A stretch of DNA of 57,297 nt from an uncultured Collinsella sp. (GTDB lineage Bacteria; Actinomycetota; Coriobacteriia; Coriobacteriales; Coriobacteriaceae), in contig CAKUEZ010000002.1 of assembly GCA_934646965.1 (NCBI GenBank), positions 1 through 57,297 of the forward strand, in the 5' to 3' direction. Position 1 is the first letter of the stretch; every line of letters begins with the position of its first letter. The notes under the pieces were generated by a model that did no database searches, was not told the DNA's origin, and saw nothing but the letters and a program-made list of their open reading frames with translations. Both the position numbers and the translations under genes were made by a program. Below, piece after piece: positions 1 to 8,646 of the stretch.

Positions 1-230
1 TCCGCGCGAGCTCCATCCAGGGCGTCATGAAGCGCGTGAAGGCCAAGGGCGTGCCCGTGGTGGTCTACGAGCCCACGCTGGACGCGCCGGAGTTCTTCGG
101 CTCCGAGGTGACCCACGATCTGGAGACCTTCAAGGCGAAGTGCGACGTGATCGTGGCTAACCGCTGGAGCGACGAGCTCGCGGACGTGGCCGACAAGGTG
201 TACACGCGTGATTTATACAAAAGGGACTAG
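1..230 (+). CDS. UDP-glucose 6-dehydrogenase, C-terminal fragment
   Basis: Only the C-terminal end is inside the window; the reading frame is open from base 3 and stops at 230. The visible residues ([11 protein letters not shown], then a [11 protein letters not shown] stretch and an IVANRW segment) match the C-terminal substrate-binding end of UDP-glucose/GDP-mannose dehydrogenases, which oxidise UDP-glucose to UDP-glucuronate with NAD. The next gene, 9 bp away, is a nucleotide-sugar epimerase of the UDP-glucuronate 4-epimerase type. The pair would therefore make UDP-GlcA and then UDP-GalA for the polysaccharide operon downstream. The catalytic cysteine lies outside the window, so the family call rests on the tail and the context. 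Confidence 0.8.
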   Translation, partial: RASSIQGVMKRVKAKGVPVVVYEPTLDAPEFFGSEVTHDLETFKAKCDVIVANRWSDELADVADKVYTRDLYKRD

Positions 231-239
231 GCGATAAAC

Positions 240-1289
240 ATGACTAACCGAAAAGTGCTCGTCACCGGGGCCGCCGGCTTCATCGGCGCATTCCTCGTCA
301 AGAAGCTGCTCGAGGAGACCGATGACACTATCGTTGGCCTCGATAACCTCAACAGCTACTACGACCCCGGCATCAAGGACGCCCGTCTGCGCATGCTGTC
401 CGAAGCGGATGCCGACGGTCGCTTCGCCTTCGTGCGCGGCGACCTGTGCGACGCCGCCCTCATCGAGCGCCTGTTCGCGGAGAACGGCTTTGACGTCGTC
501 GTGAACCTCGCCGCCCAGGCGGGCGTGCGCTATTCCATCGAGAACCCGCGCGCATACCTCGAGAGCAACCTCGTCGGCTTCTTCAACGTACTCGAGGCTT
601 GCCGTCACCACCCGGTCAAGCACCTCGTGTACGCCAGCTCCAGCTCGGTCTACGGCGGTAACAAGAAGGTGCCGTTTTCCGAGGATGACCGCGTTGACTC
701 GCCGGTGTCGCTCTATGCCGCCACCAAGAAGTCCAACGAGCTCATGGCCGCCGCCTACTCCAAGCTTTACTCCATCCCCTCGACCGGCCTTCGCTTCTTC
801 ACTGTGTACGGCCCCATGGGCAGGCCCGACATGGCCTATTTCGGCTTCACCGAGAAGCTGCGCCGCGGCGAAACCATAAAGATTTTCAACATGGGCGACT
901 GCCGCCGCGACTTCACCTACGTCGACGATATCGTCGAGGGCGTGAGGCGCGTCATGGACTCCGCCCCCGAGGTTCAGATGGGCGAGGACGGGCTGCCCCT
1001 CGCCGCGCACCGCGTCTACAACATCGGCAACTCGCACCCCGAGAACCTGCTCGACTTCGTCGACACCCTGCAGCGCGTGCTGATGGAGGAGGGCGTGCTG
1101 CCTGTGGACTACGACTTCGATGCCCACAAGCAGCTCGTGCCGATGCAGCCCGGCGACGTGCCCGTCACCTACGCGGACACCACTGCGCTCCAGCGCGACC
1201 TTGGCTACAAGCCCGCGACGCCGCTCGAGGACGGCCTGAGGGCCTTCGCCAAGTGGTATCGCGAATACTACAAGGTGGAAGCCGAGTAA
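240..1289 (+). CDS. NAD-dependent epimerase, UDP-glucuronate 4-epimerase type
   Basis: 349 aa, an extended SDR enzyme. The N-terminus has the Rossmann motif VTGAAGFIGAFL (about residues 8-19). LAAQAGVRYS and SSSVYGG follow, with the catalytic Tyr/Lys in SLYAATKKSNE (YxxxK) and then RFFTVYGPMGRPDMA. The insertion NLNSYYDPGIKDARL near residue 40 is typical of UDP-glucuronate 4-epimerases rather than plain GalE. It probably interconverts UDP-GlcA and UDP-GalA in the cytoplasm to feed the glycan made by the following genes. Its stop codon overlaps the start of the next gene (TAATG), so translation is coupled. The exact sugar is inferred. Confidence 0.88.
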   Translation: MTNRKVLVTGAAGFIGAFLVKKLLEETDDTIVGLDNLNSYYDPGIKDARLRMLSEADADGRFAFVRGDLCDAALIERLFAENGFDVVVNLAAQAGVRYSIENPRAYLESNLVGFFNVLEACRHHPVKHLVYASSSSVYGGNKKVPFSEDDRVDSPVSLYAATKKSNELMAAAYSKLYSIPSTGLRFFTVYGPMGRPDMAYFGFTEKLRRGETIKIFNMGDCRRDFTYVDDIVEGVRRVMDSAPEVQMGEDGLPLAAHRVYNIGNSHPENLLDFVDTLQRVLMEEGVLPVDYDFDAHKQLVPMQPGDVPVTYADTTALQRDLGYKPATPLEDGLRAFAKWYREYYKVEAE

Positions 1290-1747
1290 TGGGAAAAGGT
1301 AAGGCCAAGGTCTGCCTCGTCTCGTCGTCTGGCGGCCACTGGGAACAACTTCAAAAGCTCAAGCCGCTCGTGGACAAGTACGGTGGATTCATGGTCACCG
1401 AGAAGACGCCCTTTGTTAAGGGCTGTCCCTATCTGATGATGCAGACCGACCTCAAGGACAAGTTCATGCCCGCGAAGATGCTCGTAAACGGCATCCACGC
1501 CTTTGCAATCTGGGCAAAGGAGCGGCCTGACGTCGTTGTGACTACCGGCACTATGGTGGCATACCCGTTCTACCTTCTTGCCGTCTTGTTCCGCAAGAAG
1601 TTCGTATTCATTGAGACCTTCGGTCGGTCTAACGAGCCCACTGTTGCTGGCAAGCTCATGCAAAAGCATGCCGATCTGTTCTTCGTGCAGTGGGAGAGCC
1701 AGAAGCAGTTCTATGAGAAGGCGCGATACGTGGGGTGTCTCTATTGA
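1289..1747 (+). CDS. PssD/Alg14-like glycosyltransferase membrane-anchor subunit
   Basis: 152 aa from the ATG that overlaps the preceding TAA; a start further upstream would lie inside the epimerase. The N-terminal SSSGGHWEQL motif and the VVTTGTMVAYPF segment are hallmarks of the Alg14/PssD family. These proteins recruit the catalytic Alg13/PssE half to the membrane, so that the two chains form one GT28-like glycosyltransferase that adds the second sugar to a lipid-linked primer. The gene overlaps the PssE-like gene by 13 bp, which fits a two-subunit enzyme made in equal amounts. The acceptor and the sugar cannot be read from the sequence. Confidence 0.85.
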   Translation: MGKGKAKVCLVSSSGGHWEQLQKLKPLVDKYGGFMVTEKTPFVKGCPYLMMQTDLKDKFMPAKMLVNGIHAFAIWAKERPDVVVTTGTMVAYPFYLLAVLFRKKFVFIETFGRSNEPTVAGKLMQKHADLFFVQWESQKQFYEKARYVGCLY

Positions 1748-2238
1748 TATTCGTGTGCGTGGGCTCTAGACCCTATCAGTTCAATCGGCTCTTCGAGGAG
1801 CTTGATAGGCTCGTTGGCACTGGGCGCGTGAAGGAGCCCCTGTTTGCACAGATTGGCGCGTCGACCTACGAGCCGAAGAACTTTGCGTTCGAGTGTTTCA
1901 TGGACCCTGACGCCTTCAAGGCCAAGATGGCTGAGGCCGATATCGTTTTAAGCCACGGCGCATCAGGCTCGATTATGGGTGCGCTTAATGCTGGTAAGAG
2001 AGTAATAGCTGTGTCCCGTTTGGCGAAGTACGGCGAGCACATCAATGATCACCAAGTGGGCATTAACGAGACGTTGGCTTCTGAGGGGCTTGTGCTCGCG
2101 GTCCGCGAGATGGATGAGCTAGGGGACGCCATCGAGGCCATAGAGAGTGGCAGTGTGAAACTTAAACGGTGGGAAAACCCCAATCCAAACGCGATCATCG
2201 ACGAGATAGATCTATTTATTCAGGAGGAAGTGCTGTGA
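1735..2238 (+). CDS. PssE/Alg13-like glycosyltransferase catalytic subunit
   Basis: 167 aa from a GTG start. It has the Alg13/PssE signature: an N-terminal IFVCVGSRPYQFNRL segment, AQIGASTYEPKN, and SHGASGSIMGALNAGKRVI, which forms the nucleotide-sugar (usually UDP-sugar) binding end. It should act with the PssD-like protein encoded just upstream as a split membrane-associated glycosyltransferase. The start lies inside pssD, giving a 13-bp overlap. Its last codons contain the ribosome-binding site (AGGAGG near 2222) for the next gene. Confidence 0.85.
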   Translation: MSLLIFVCVGSRPYQFNRLFEELDRLVGTGRVKEPLFAQIGASTYEPKNFAFECFMDPDAFKAKMAEADIVLSHGASGSIMGALNAGKRVIAVSRLAKYGEHINDHQVGINETLASEGLVLAVREMDELGDAIEAIESGSVKLKRWENPNPNAIIDEIDLFIQEEVL

Positions 2239-3341
2239 GTATTTATGTAAGAATCGAGCGACTCTTCGAGACTCTCACCGTATTTTTCTGGAAGTTGTTT
2301 ATCTGGATTCACGAGGTCAAGAACATCTGGTCCAAGCGAGCCTTAGTGAAGTCGTTCAAGCCCACCGCGAAACAAGCGGAGGATGCGCGTAGGTATTGGA
2401 AAAAACTCACCGGCAGGCGTTGGCCGCTCTGGTGGCACCGCCTTTATGCCAGCTACACCGGAAACTGGGACCCAAGGTATATTCCAGAGATGCTCTTTTC
2501 GGTCAATCTAGAGCCCAATTCTTCACGCCGATGTGACCGCGACGCGCTTGCCGATAAGAACAACCTCGTCCTCTTTGCACAAGGCGGAGGGCTTCGTCTC
2601 CCTAAGGTCTACGCAAGCTGCACCTGCGGACTTGTCAATCGAGACGGGGTGCTTTTGAATATGAATGAGACGGTAAATGCGCTCAGTAACATAGGTCCTT
2701 GCGTTATCAAAAGAACTCGCGACAGCGACTCGGGCAGGGATGTCGCCATTGTTGACTTCAAGGATGGTAGGGACATCGAATCCGGCAAATCTGTCAAGAG
2801 CATCGTCGAATCAATGGGCGGCGAGTGGGTCTGCCAAGAGCGCGTGCGCCAGCACGAGAGTATCGACAAAATTTACCCAGAGAGTGTCAACACGCTTCGC
2901 ATCGTCACATACATGACTGATCAGGGCGTTGGCGCTTGTCCCGTTACACTCAGACTCGGGCAGGGCGGGGCGAAGGTTGACAACGCCCATGCGGGCGGCA
3001 TCTTCATCTACGTCGACAACGATGGCTATCTAGGTGACGAGGCATTCACTGAGTACCAGAATAGATTTATGAAGCATCCCGACACCGAGATCCCGTTCAA
3101 GGGCCGTTGGATTGCAGGCGTCCCTGAGGCTATTGAGGCTGTCAAGCGCTGTCACTTTGCGGTCAGCAAGCTTGGATTCATCTCATGGGACGTTTGCGTT
3201 GACGAGGAGGGGATGCCCACCCTATTGGAGGTGAACCTTGTCTCCCAGGCGGTGTGGATTTCTCAGATGGCTTCAGGTTTGAGCATGTTTGGCGATGACA
3301 CGCCCTCCGTGGTTAAGGCATACCGCCGCCGTGCTGTATGA
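2235..3341 (+). CDS. Sugar-transfer associated ATP-grasp protein
   Basis: 368 aa. The GTG at 2235 is chosen because AGGAGG sits 8 bp before it and it overlaps the preceding TGA; the longer open frame lacks such a site. The C-terminal two thirds look like an ATP-grasp fold of the polysaccharide-associated type: IKRTRDSDSGRDV, VCQERVRQHESI, SVNTLRIVTYM, and LEVNLVSQAVWISQ near the C-terminus (metal/ATP-binding E-x-N pattern). Known relatives sit in capsule and exopolysaccharide loci, but their reaction is poorly defined; a ligase-like modification of the glycan or its precursor is the usual guess. The N-terminus is basic and aromatic and may associate with the membrane. Confidence 0.75.
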   Translation: MSIYVRIERLFETLTVFFWKLFIWIHEVKNIWSKRALVKSFKPTAKQAEDARRYWKKLTGRRWPLWWHRLYASYTGNWDPRYIPEMLFSVNLEPNSSRRCDRDALADKNNLVLFAQGGGLRLPKVYASCTCGLVNRDGVLLNMNETVNALSNIGPCVIKRTRDSDSGRDVAIVDFKDGRDIESGKSVKSIVESMGGEWVCQERVRQHESIDKIYPESVNTLRIVTYMTDQGVGACPVTLRLGQGGAKVDNAHAGGIFIYVDNDGYLGDEAFTEYQNRFMKHPDTEIPFKGRWIAGVPEAIEAVKRCHFAVSKLGFISWDVCVDEEGMPTLLEVNLVSQAVWISQMASGLSMFGDDTPSVVKAYRRRAV

Positions 3342-3365
3342 CGGATTAGGCAGAAGAGAGATATT

Positions 3366-4256
3366 TTGAACAAGAAGATCTTGGTAAAAACGGTGAAGTA
3401 TAGCTTGAGGTGGCTTCCTGACGAGGCGTACATCAAACTGTATTATTTCCTTAGAATGCATAAACCTTGCAACCTGAAGAACCCCAAGACCTATAACGAG
3501 AAGCTGCAGTGGCTCAAGCTGCACGACCGCGACCCCCGCTACACCGACATGGTGGACAAGGTTGAGGCGAAGAGGCTCGCGTCGTCGGTCATTGGCGACG
3601 AGCACATAATCCCGACGCTGGGCGTGTGGAACTCTTTCGACGATATCAACTTCCTCTCTCTTCCCGAGCGTTTTGTTCTGAAATGCAGCCACGACTCGGA
3701 TGGTCTTGTCATTGTCAAGGATAAGTCCAGGCTCGATGTCGCTGCCGCGCGTAAAAAGATTATGTCTGCAATGCGCTGTAATTTCTATTACATAGGTAGG
3801 GAGTGGCCGTATAAGAACATAAGGCCTCGCATTCTTGCAGAGCCTTATCTAGAGGACACCGCATGCGGCGAACTGAGAGATTACAAGTTTTACTGTTTTG
3901 ACGGTGAGCCGAAGATGATGTTCGTCGTGACCGGCAGGGTTGCTGGGGACACAAGAATTGATTTTTACGATTTAGACTTTAGGCACCTTCCCATTACGCA
4001 GCATTACCCGAACGCTGATTTTGAAATCAAAAAGCCGGAGACGTTCGACCAGATGGTCGCTGCCGCGAGGAAGCTGTCCGCGGGGTCGACGCATGTCAGG
4101 ATTGACTTCTATGAGGTCAACGGGAAGATGTACTTCGGTGAGTACACCTTCTTTGATAACGGCGGCTTTGGGCCGTTTGATCAACCCGAGTGGGATGAGC
4201 GGCTCGGGTCGTGGATAAACTTACCTGAATACGTGGGCTGTTCGGAGGAGGTTTAA
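3366..4256 (+). CDS. TupA-like ATP-grasp protein, copy 1
   Basis: 296 aa from a TTG start with an AGAAGAGAG stretch before it. It belongs to the TupA-like ATP-grasp group: NPKTYNEKLQWLKLHDRDP near residue 40, a VDKVEAKRL helix, LPERFVLKCSHDSDGLVIV (ATP-binding), ILAEPYLEDTACGELRDYK and VRIDFYEVNGKMYFGEYTF (metal-binding E). The family is named for a protein of teichuronopeptide synthesis and is common in capsule clusters, where it may join an amino acid or sugar to the polymer; the exact reaction is not known. Two paralogues lie in the same operon at 5332 and 9709. This copy is the most divergent of the three at DNA level. Confidence 0.8.
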   Translation: MNKKILVKTVKYSLRWLPDEAYIKLYYFLRMHKPCNLKNPKTYNEKLQWLKLHDRDPRYTDMVDKVEAKRLASSVIGDEHIIPTLGVWNSFDDINFLSLPERFVLKCSHDSDGLVIVKDKSRLDVAAARKKIMSAMRCNFYYIGREWPYKNIRPRILAEPYLEDTACGELRDYKFYCFDGEPKMMFVVTGRVAGDTRIDFYDLDFRHLPITQHYPNADFEIKKPETFDQMVAAARKLSAGSTHVRIDFYEVNGKMYFGEYTFFDNGGFGPFDQPEWDERLGSWINLPEYVGCSEEV

Positions 4257-5339
4257 ATGAAGTGCCTCTTCTTCACGAGCGGGATGACTAGGGGCGGTGC
4301 CGAGCATGTAATTGCCACGCTGTCGAATTATATGGTCGCGATGGGACATTCGGTCACTATCTTGATGATTAAGGGGAAAGATAGCGAGTATGATCTCGAT
4401 TCACGAGTTGAGCTAATTAGCGCCGGGTTGCAACCGGGACTGAAGAATGGTTTGAAGGCCCTATCTTTCTATTCGAAGGTGGTCGACGACCTTAACCCCG
4501 ACGCCGTGATTTCCTTTACGACGAAGCCTAACGAGATCGCTTGCGCTGCTAGGTTTCTCGGGAAGGCTAAGGCCCCTCTCATTATCTCGGAGAGGTCTGA
4601 CCCGTTCAACAGAAACAAGACTACTCAGCGCATTTGTAACGCGCTGTTTCGGCAAGCCGATCTGCTCGTCTGTCAAAGTAGGCAGGTGGAGCGTTATTAC
4701 GATGGTCGAGTTGGATCATGCCTTCTAACGGTTATTGAGAACCCTCTCGATATTTCTAGCGTTGCGGACTGTGTGGCGACGGCAAGGGGCCCTTTCGTTT
4801 TTACTGCAGGAAGGCTCGCGCCGGACAAGAGGCACGACTTGACCATCAAAGCTTTTTCGATAGTTGCCGAAAACTATCCCAACTTGCGGCTGAAGATTTG
4901 TGGAGCTGGTGACCTTAGCGATGAGCTGCAGGCTCTTGCTGCCAACGTCTCCAATGGGGACAGAATTGATTTTGTCGGCTCTATTCCTAAGGTAGCGAAG
5001 ACTAACGCCTCGGCATCTGCTTTCTTGTTCTCATCTGATTCTGAAGGTTTCCCGAATGCGCTGATCGAGGCCGTTGCAAGTGGCATTCCGGTCGTTACAA
5101 CGAACTTCTCACCCGGTACCGCCTCCGAGGTGGTGAAGGACGGTGTAAACGGTTACATAGTACCCTGCGGTGACGTCGCTTCTATGGCGGAATCGCTCAC
5201 GCGGCTACTCGACAATCCTCCTGCGAGAAGTTGCCTTGTCGATGTGGCGGAAGCGGCGAAGGCTAGGTTCGCAACTGGCTTCGTCGTTGGGCAGTGGATG
5301 GCGGCCATGCAAACAATGAAAGGGGTAAAACGTGGTTGA
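4257..5339 (+). CDS. Glycosyltransferase family 4 (GT-B), copy 1
   Basis: 360 aa; the ATG directly follows the preceding stop. The N-terminal TRGGAEHVIATL loop is the acceptor-side signature of GT4 enzymes. FTAGRLAPDKRHDL starts the C-terminal Rossmann domain, and SDSEGFPNALIEAVASGIP carries the Glu-x7-Glu nucleotide-sugar site. It should be a retaining, membrane-associated cytoplasmic transferase that adds one sugar to the lipid-linked repeat unit. The sugar is not identifiable by eye. It overlaps the next gene by 8 bp. Confidence 0.88.
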   Translation: MKCLFFTSGMTRGGAEHVIATLSNYMVAMGHSVTILMIKGKDSEYDLDSRVELISAGLQPGLKNGLKALSFYSKVVDDLNPDAVISFTTKPNEIACAARFLGKAKAPLIISERSDPFNRNKTTQRICNALFRQADLLVCQSRQVERYYDGRVGSCLLTVIENPLDISSVADCVATARGPFVFTAGRLAPDKRHDLTIKAFSIVAENYPNLRLKICGAGDLSDELQALAANVSNGDRIDFVGSIPKVAKTNASASAFLFSSDSEGFPNALIEAVASGIPVVTTNFSPGTASEVVKDGVNGYIVPCGDVASMAESLTRLLDNPPARSCLVDVAEAAKARFATGFVVGQWMAAMQTMKGVKRG

Positions 5340-6276
5340 TACTGCTTTGATTAGGCGATATGCGAGCAATCCTCGTCTTGTTCTGGAAAAGGTGTACGAG
5401 AGAGTGCTGCGCGGGTCGGATGCAGCCGACGAACGCTACCTCAAACTTCTGTACAGCGCTCGTTTCGGCCGTCCCCTCGACCTCGATAACCCGCAGACCT
5501 TCAACGAGAAGCTGCAGTGGCTCAAGCTCCACGACAGGAACCCGCTCTACACCAGGCTGGTGGACAAGGCCGAGGTGAAGCCCTGGGTCGCCGAGCGCAT
5601 AGGCTGGGAGCACGTGGTGCCTACGCTGGGGGTGTGGGACTCCTTCGGCGAAATCGACTTCGACGCGCTTCCCGAGCGATTTGTCCTTAAGTGTACGCAC
5701 GACTCCGGCGGGCTCGCCATCTGCCGCGACCGGTCCTCCTTCGACATGGCGGCTGCCCGCCGCGCAATCGAGCACTCCCTGTCGCGCAACTACTTCTGGT
5801 CTGGCCGCGAGTGGCCCTACAAGGGCGTTAAGCCCCGCATCATCGCCGAGGAGTACCTCGATCCCTCTGAGGGCTGCTGTGGTATTCAGGAGGCGGAAGC
5901 GGATCCCGACGATTACAAGATTTTCTGTTTTGGTGGGGAGCCGAAGGCTCTTTTCGTTGCGACCGACAGGGCTTCAGGGGATACCAAATTTGATTTTTTC
6001 GATACTGAATGGAATCACATGCCGTTTACCAACGGACATCCAAATGCTGTGAATGAGCCCAAGAAGCCCGATCATCTCGAGATGATGCTTACTTATGCAA
6101 GGACTCTTTCTGAAGGCATACCGCAGGTGAGGGTCGATTTCTATGAGGTTGGCGGCAAGGTTTACTTTGGCGAGATGACTTTCTACCACTGGAGCGGAAT
6201 GGTTCCTTTCGTGCCGGAAGAATATGACAGGATTTTTGGCAGCTGGATTGAGTTGCCGAATGGAGAAATCAGTTAA
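5332..6276 (+). CDS. TupA-like ATP-grasp protein, copy 2
   Basis: 314 aa from a GTG inside the previous gene. The architecture matches copy 1: NPQTFNEKLQWLKLHDRNP, VDKAEVKPWVAERIGWEHVV, LPERFVLKCTHDSGGLAIC, IIAEEYLDP, and VRVDFYEVGGKVYFGEMTF with the metal-binding Glu. Bases 5469-5862 are about 96% identical to 9828-10221 of copy 3, while the ends of the two genes differ, so the gene is a mosaic. The conserved block is GC-rich with core-like codon use; the 3' half is AT-richer, like its neighbours. The last base of its stop codon is shared with the next start (TAATG). Confidence 0.82.
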   Translation: MVDTALIRRYASNPRLVLEKVYERVLRGSDAADERYLKLLYSARFGRPLDLDNPQTFNEKLQWLKLHDRNPLYTRLVDKAEVKPWVAERIGWEHVVPTLGVWDSFGEIDFDALPERFVLKCTHDSGGLAICRDRSSFDMAAARRAIEHSLSRNYFWSGREWPYKGVKPRIIAEEYLDPSEGCCGIQEAEADPDDYKIFCFGGEPKALFVATDRASGDTKFDFFDTEWNHMPFTNGHPNAVNEPKKPDHLEMMLTYARTLSEGIPQVRVDFYEVGGKVYFGEMTFYHWSGMVPFVPEEYDRIFGSWIELPNGEIS

Positions 6277-7343
6277 TGCGCCTATTATTTGTTAATGCCA
6301 GCTTGACCGACGGTGGTTCCGAGCGCGCTATGGCCCTTGTTGCCAATCAGATGGCAGTTTTGGGACACGAGGTCGCTATGCTTCTCGTGCGGGATAAAGA
6401 GCGCACGTATGAGATTTCACCTGACGTCGAGGTTGTGCAACTTACTTACGCATCTACGAACAAGCTGGTTATCTTAGCGAAACGCCTTAAGGCGATTAGA
6501 GACATTGTAAAAAAACGTCGGCCGGATTGCGTCGTTTCCTTCATGTGGGATATCAATGTTATGACGCTGGTTTCAACGCTCGGGATGAACGTTCGCAAAG
6601 TCGTATCTGAGAGGGCTTTTCCGAAGAGCGGTGAGCGTTCTCGTTTCGGGACATTGCTTGCACATCTTTTTTACCACAGTGCAGACGCCGTTGTCTTCCA
6701 AACGCTTGATGCCAAGAATTGCTTTCCAGCGTCCCTTAGGGCCATGGGGTACGTGATACCGAATATTGTTCAAAAGCCTGTCGTCGAACCTTTTGTAGGC
6801 ATCAGGAGTAAGCGAGTTGTGTCTGTGGGTAGGCTTGCCACTCAGAAGAACTTCGCAATGTTAATCTCCGCCTTTGCTCAATTTCGGCATGGACATCCGG
6901 AATATGTGCTGGATATATTCGGTGACGGCAGCCAGCGGGCTGCGCTTGGAAAACTTGCGTTCGACCTTGGCATCGCTGATAAAGTGCGCTTTGCAGGGTA
7001 TGTCTCCAACGTCGCCGAGTGTATTAACGATGCCTCTATTTTTGTTATGTCCTCCGATTATGAAGGAATTTCGAACGCCATGGCGGAAGCTATGTCACTG
7101 GGGCTTCCGACTGTTTGCACTGATTGCCCGGTCGGTGGGGCGGCGCTTATGATCGAAGATGGTATTAACGGGATGCTTGTTCCCGTTGGGGACGTTGAAG
7201 CGCTTACCGCAGCTATGTCCAAAATCGCCGATGACGAGTTCTTCGCCAAGAGCATTTCAGACAAGGCCAAAAAGGTCGTCAGCCGGTTCTCCGCTGAAAA
7301 GATTGGGCTTATGTGGGAAGAGGTCGTCCGTGGGAAGAGGTAA
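6276..7343 (+). CDS. Glycosyltransferase family 4 (GT-B), copy 2
   Basis: 355 aa. The N-terminal LTDGGSERAMALVANQMA loop and the C-terminal VSVGRLATQKNFAMLI and SDYEGISNAMAEAMSLGLP (Glu-x7-Glu) segments define a GT4 retaining glycosyltransferase of the capsule/O-antigen type. It shares its first base with the previous stop codon and ends 14 bp inside the polymerase gene, so it belongs to the coupled operon. Donor and acceptor are unknown. It is only distantly similar to the GT4 at 4257, so the two probably add different sugars. Confidence 0.88.
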   Translation: MRLLFVNASLTDGGSERAMALVANQMAVLGHEVAMLLVRDKERTYEISPDVEVVQLTYASTNKLVILAKRLKAIRDIVKKRRPDCVVSFMWDINVMTLVSTLGMNVRKVVSERAFPKSGERSRFGTLLAHLFYHSADAVVFQTLDAKNCFPASLRAMGYVIPNIVQKPVVEPFVGIRSKRVVSVGRLATQKNFAMLISAFAQFRHGHPEYVLDIFGDGSQRAALGKLAFDLGIADKVRFAGYVSNVAECINDASIFVMSSDYEGISNAMAEAMSLGLPTVCTDCPVGGAALMIEDGINGMLVPVGDVEALTAAMSKIADDEFFAKSISDKAKKVVSRFSAEKIGLMWEEVVRGKR

Positions 7344-8646
7344 AACAGTCTCGCGCAAGAGTATTTTGGATACTGATGTCTATAAGACCTCCGTTTTTTT
7401 GGCTATTGTGGCAACGGTGGCGCTGAAGAATTGGGACTTCGTCGTGTATGCGGCCCAGGCGTTAATGATTCTCGCAGTAGGGCACAAATGCGCAAGACAG
7501 TTTTCGCTATCGAACGTTTCTCTATACATTGCCTTCTATGGGTTGTTCTCCTTCTGGTGCCTTCTCTCTGCGTTTTGGGCGACAAGCGCTGTGCGAGCGA
7601 TGGCTGCCTTGGTAGGCGTCATTCAGTTTGTCGTAATAGGCATCTTCGTTGCAATCTATGCGATTTCCGAGCATGATGCCGAATATCTTCTTGATTGCTT
7701 GGCATGGGCTGGCGTTATCTTGATTGCCATTCTCGTTGCCATGACCCCACGCAATGACTGGATACAGTCCATGCAAGCGATTAACGATGTTGCGTCATCA
7801 GCTAACCGAATAGGTTACACTGTGGGCTATCACCCTAACGCGCTTGGACACGTCTGTGCCGTGTGCGCTGTCCTATGGCTATATAAATACAGAAAGAATG
7901 AGAAACGCCGCTGGTGCCTAGTTCCCATTGTGGCTTTTATCGTCGTTCTTCTCTTTACTAAGTCGAGGCTTTCAATTTTCGTTGCGGCCGGCTGCATTGC
8001 TGTCTATTACGCCCTCTCCTCGCGAAGCGCGCTCAAAAGGCTTGGGACTGTCGTTACCATTATCACTGTTCTTTCAGTAGCGGGTTGGGCGCTGCTGAAT
8101 ATCCCGGCTCTCTACGAGCTTGCAGGATTTCGATTTGCTGCGATGTTTGGGCTTACGGGTTCGGTTGATGCAAGCACGACAACGCGTGGGGACATGACTC
8201 GAGTCGCATTAGAGCTGTTTGCGAGGAACCCCATCATGGGCGTTGGCTTCGCGAATTACGCTGTCCATTACTTCACCGAGTATTCGGGCTGGGCAATGAC
8301 GTATGCGCATAATACTTATGCTGAGCTTCTTGCGGATCTGGGTATTATCGGCATAGTTACCTATTACGCGGTTCCCGTATGGTGCCTCGTCACGCTTATC
8401 AAACATAGAAGCCATGCAGAAAGCAGCGAGCTCCATTTCATGCTGATTGCCCTCGCGATTTGCCTGCTTGTCTCCGATTACGCCACCATTAGCTATACAA
8501 ATGACTTTATCCAGATCCTTTGGGCAGCGGTCTTTGCCTACTGCCAATTGCTTAAACAGGCACGAAACAAGAATTACGCATCTAAGAATGAGTGGGTTAG
8601 AACGCAGGCCGTTATCGTGAGTGGTGGCAAGAAGGTTTCAGAATGA
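7330..8646 (+). CDS. O-antigen ligase/polymerase-like membrane protein (Wzy type)
   Basis: 438 aa from GTG 7330. This start is favoured because GGGAAGAGG lies about 7 bp before it and the longer frame has an N-terminus unlike a membrane protein. There are about ten to eleven hydrophobic helices. A long soluble loop lies around residues 270-340 and carries RNPIMGVGFANYAVHYF and YAHNTYAELLADLGIIG, the pattern of the Wzy/WaaL O-antigen polymerase-ligase family (the N-x-Y/H-N-x-Y-x-E-x3-x-G-I core). Role: polymerisation of flipped repeat units outside the membrane. Only one such gene is in the window, so it is the likely polymerase of this locus. It overlaps the acyltransferase start (ATGA). Confidence 0.82.
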   Translation: MGRGKTVSRKSILDTDVYKTSVFLAIVATVALKNWDFVVYAAQALMILAVGHKCARQFSLSNVSLYIAFYGLFSFWCLLSAFWATSAVRAMAALVGVIQFVVIGIFVAIYAISEHDAEYLLDCLAWAGVILIAILVAMTPRNDWIQSMQAINDVASSANRIGYTVGYHPNALGHVCAVCAVLWLYKYRKNEKRRWCLVPIVAFIVVLLFTKSRLSIFVAAGCIAVYYALSSRSALKRLGTVVTIITVLSVAGWALLNIPALYELAGFRFAAMFGLTGSVDASTTTRGDMTRVALELFARNPIMGVGFANYAVHYFTEYSGWAMTYAHNTYAELLADLGIIGIVTYYAVPVWCLVTLIKHRSHAESSELHFMLIALAICLLVSDYATISYTNDFIQILWAAVFAYCQLLKQARNKNYASKNEWVRTQAVIVSGGKKVSE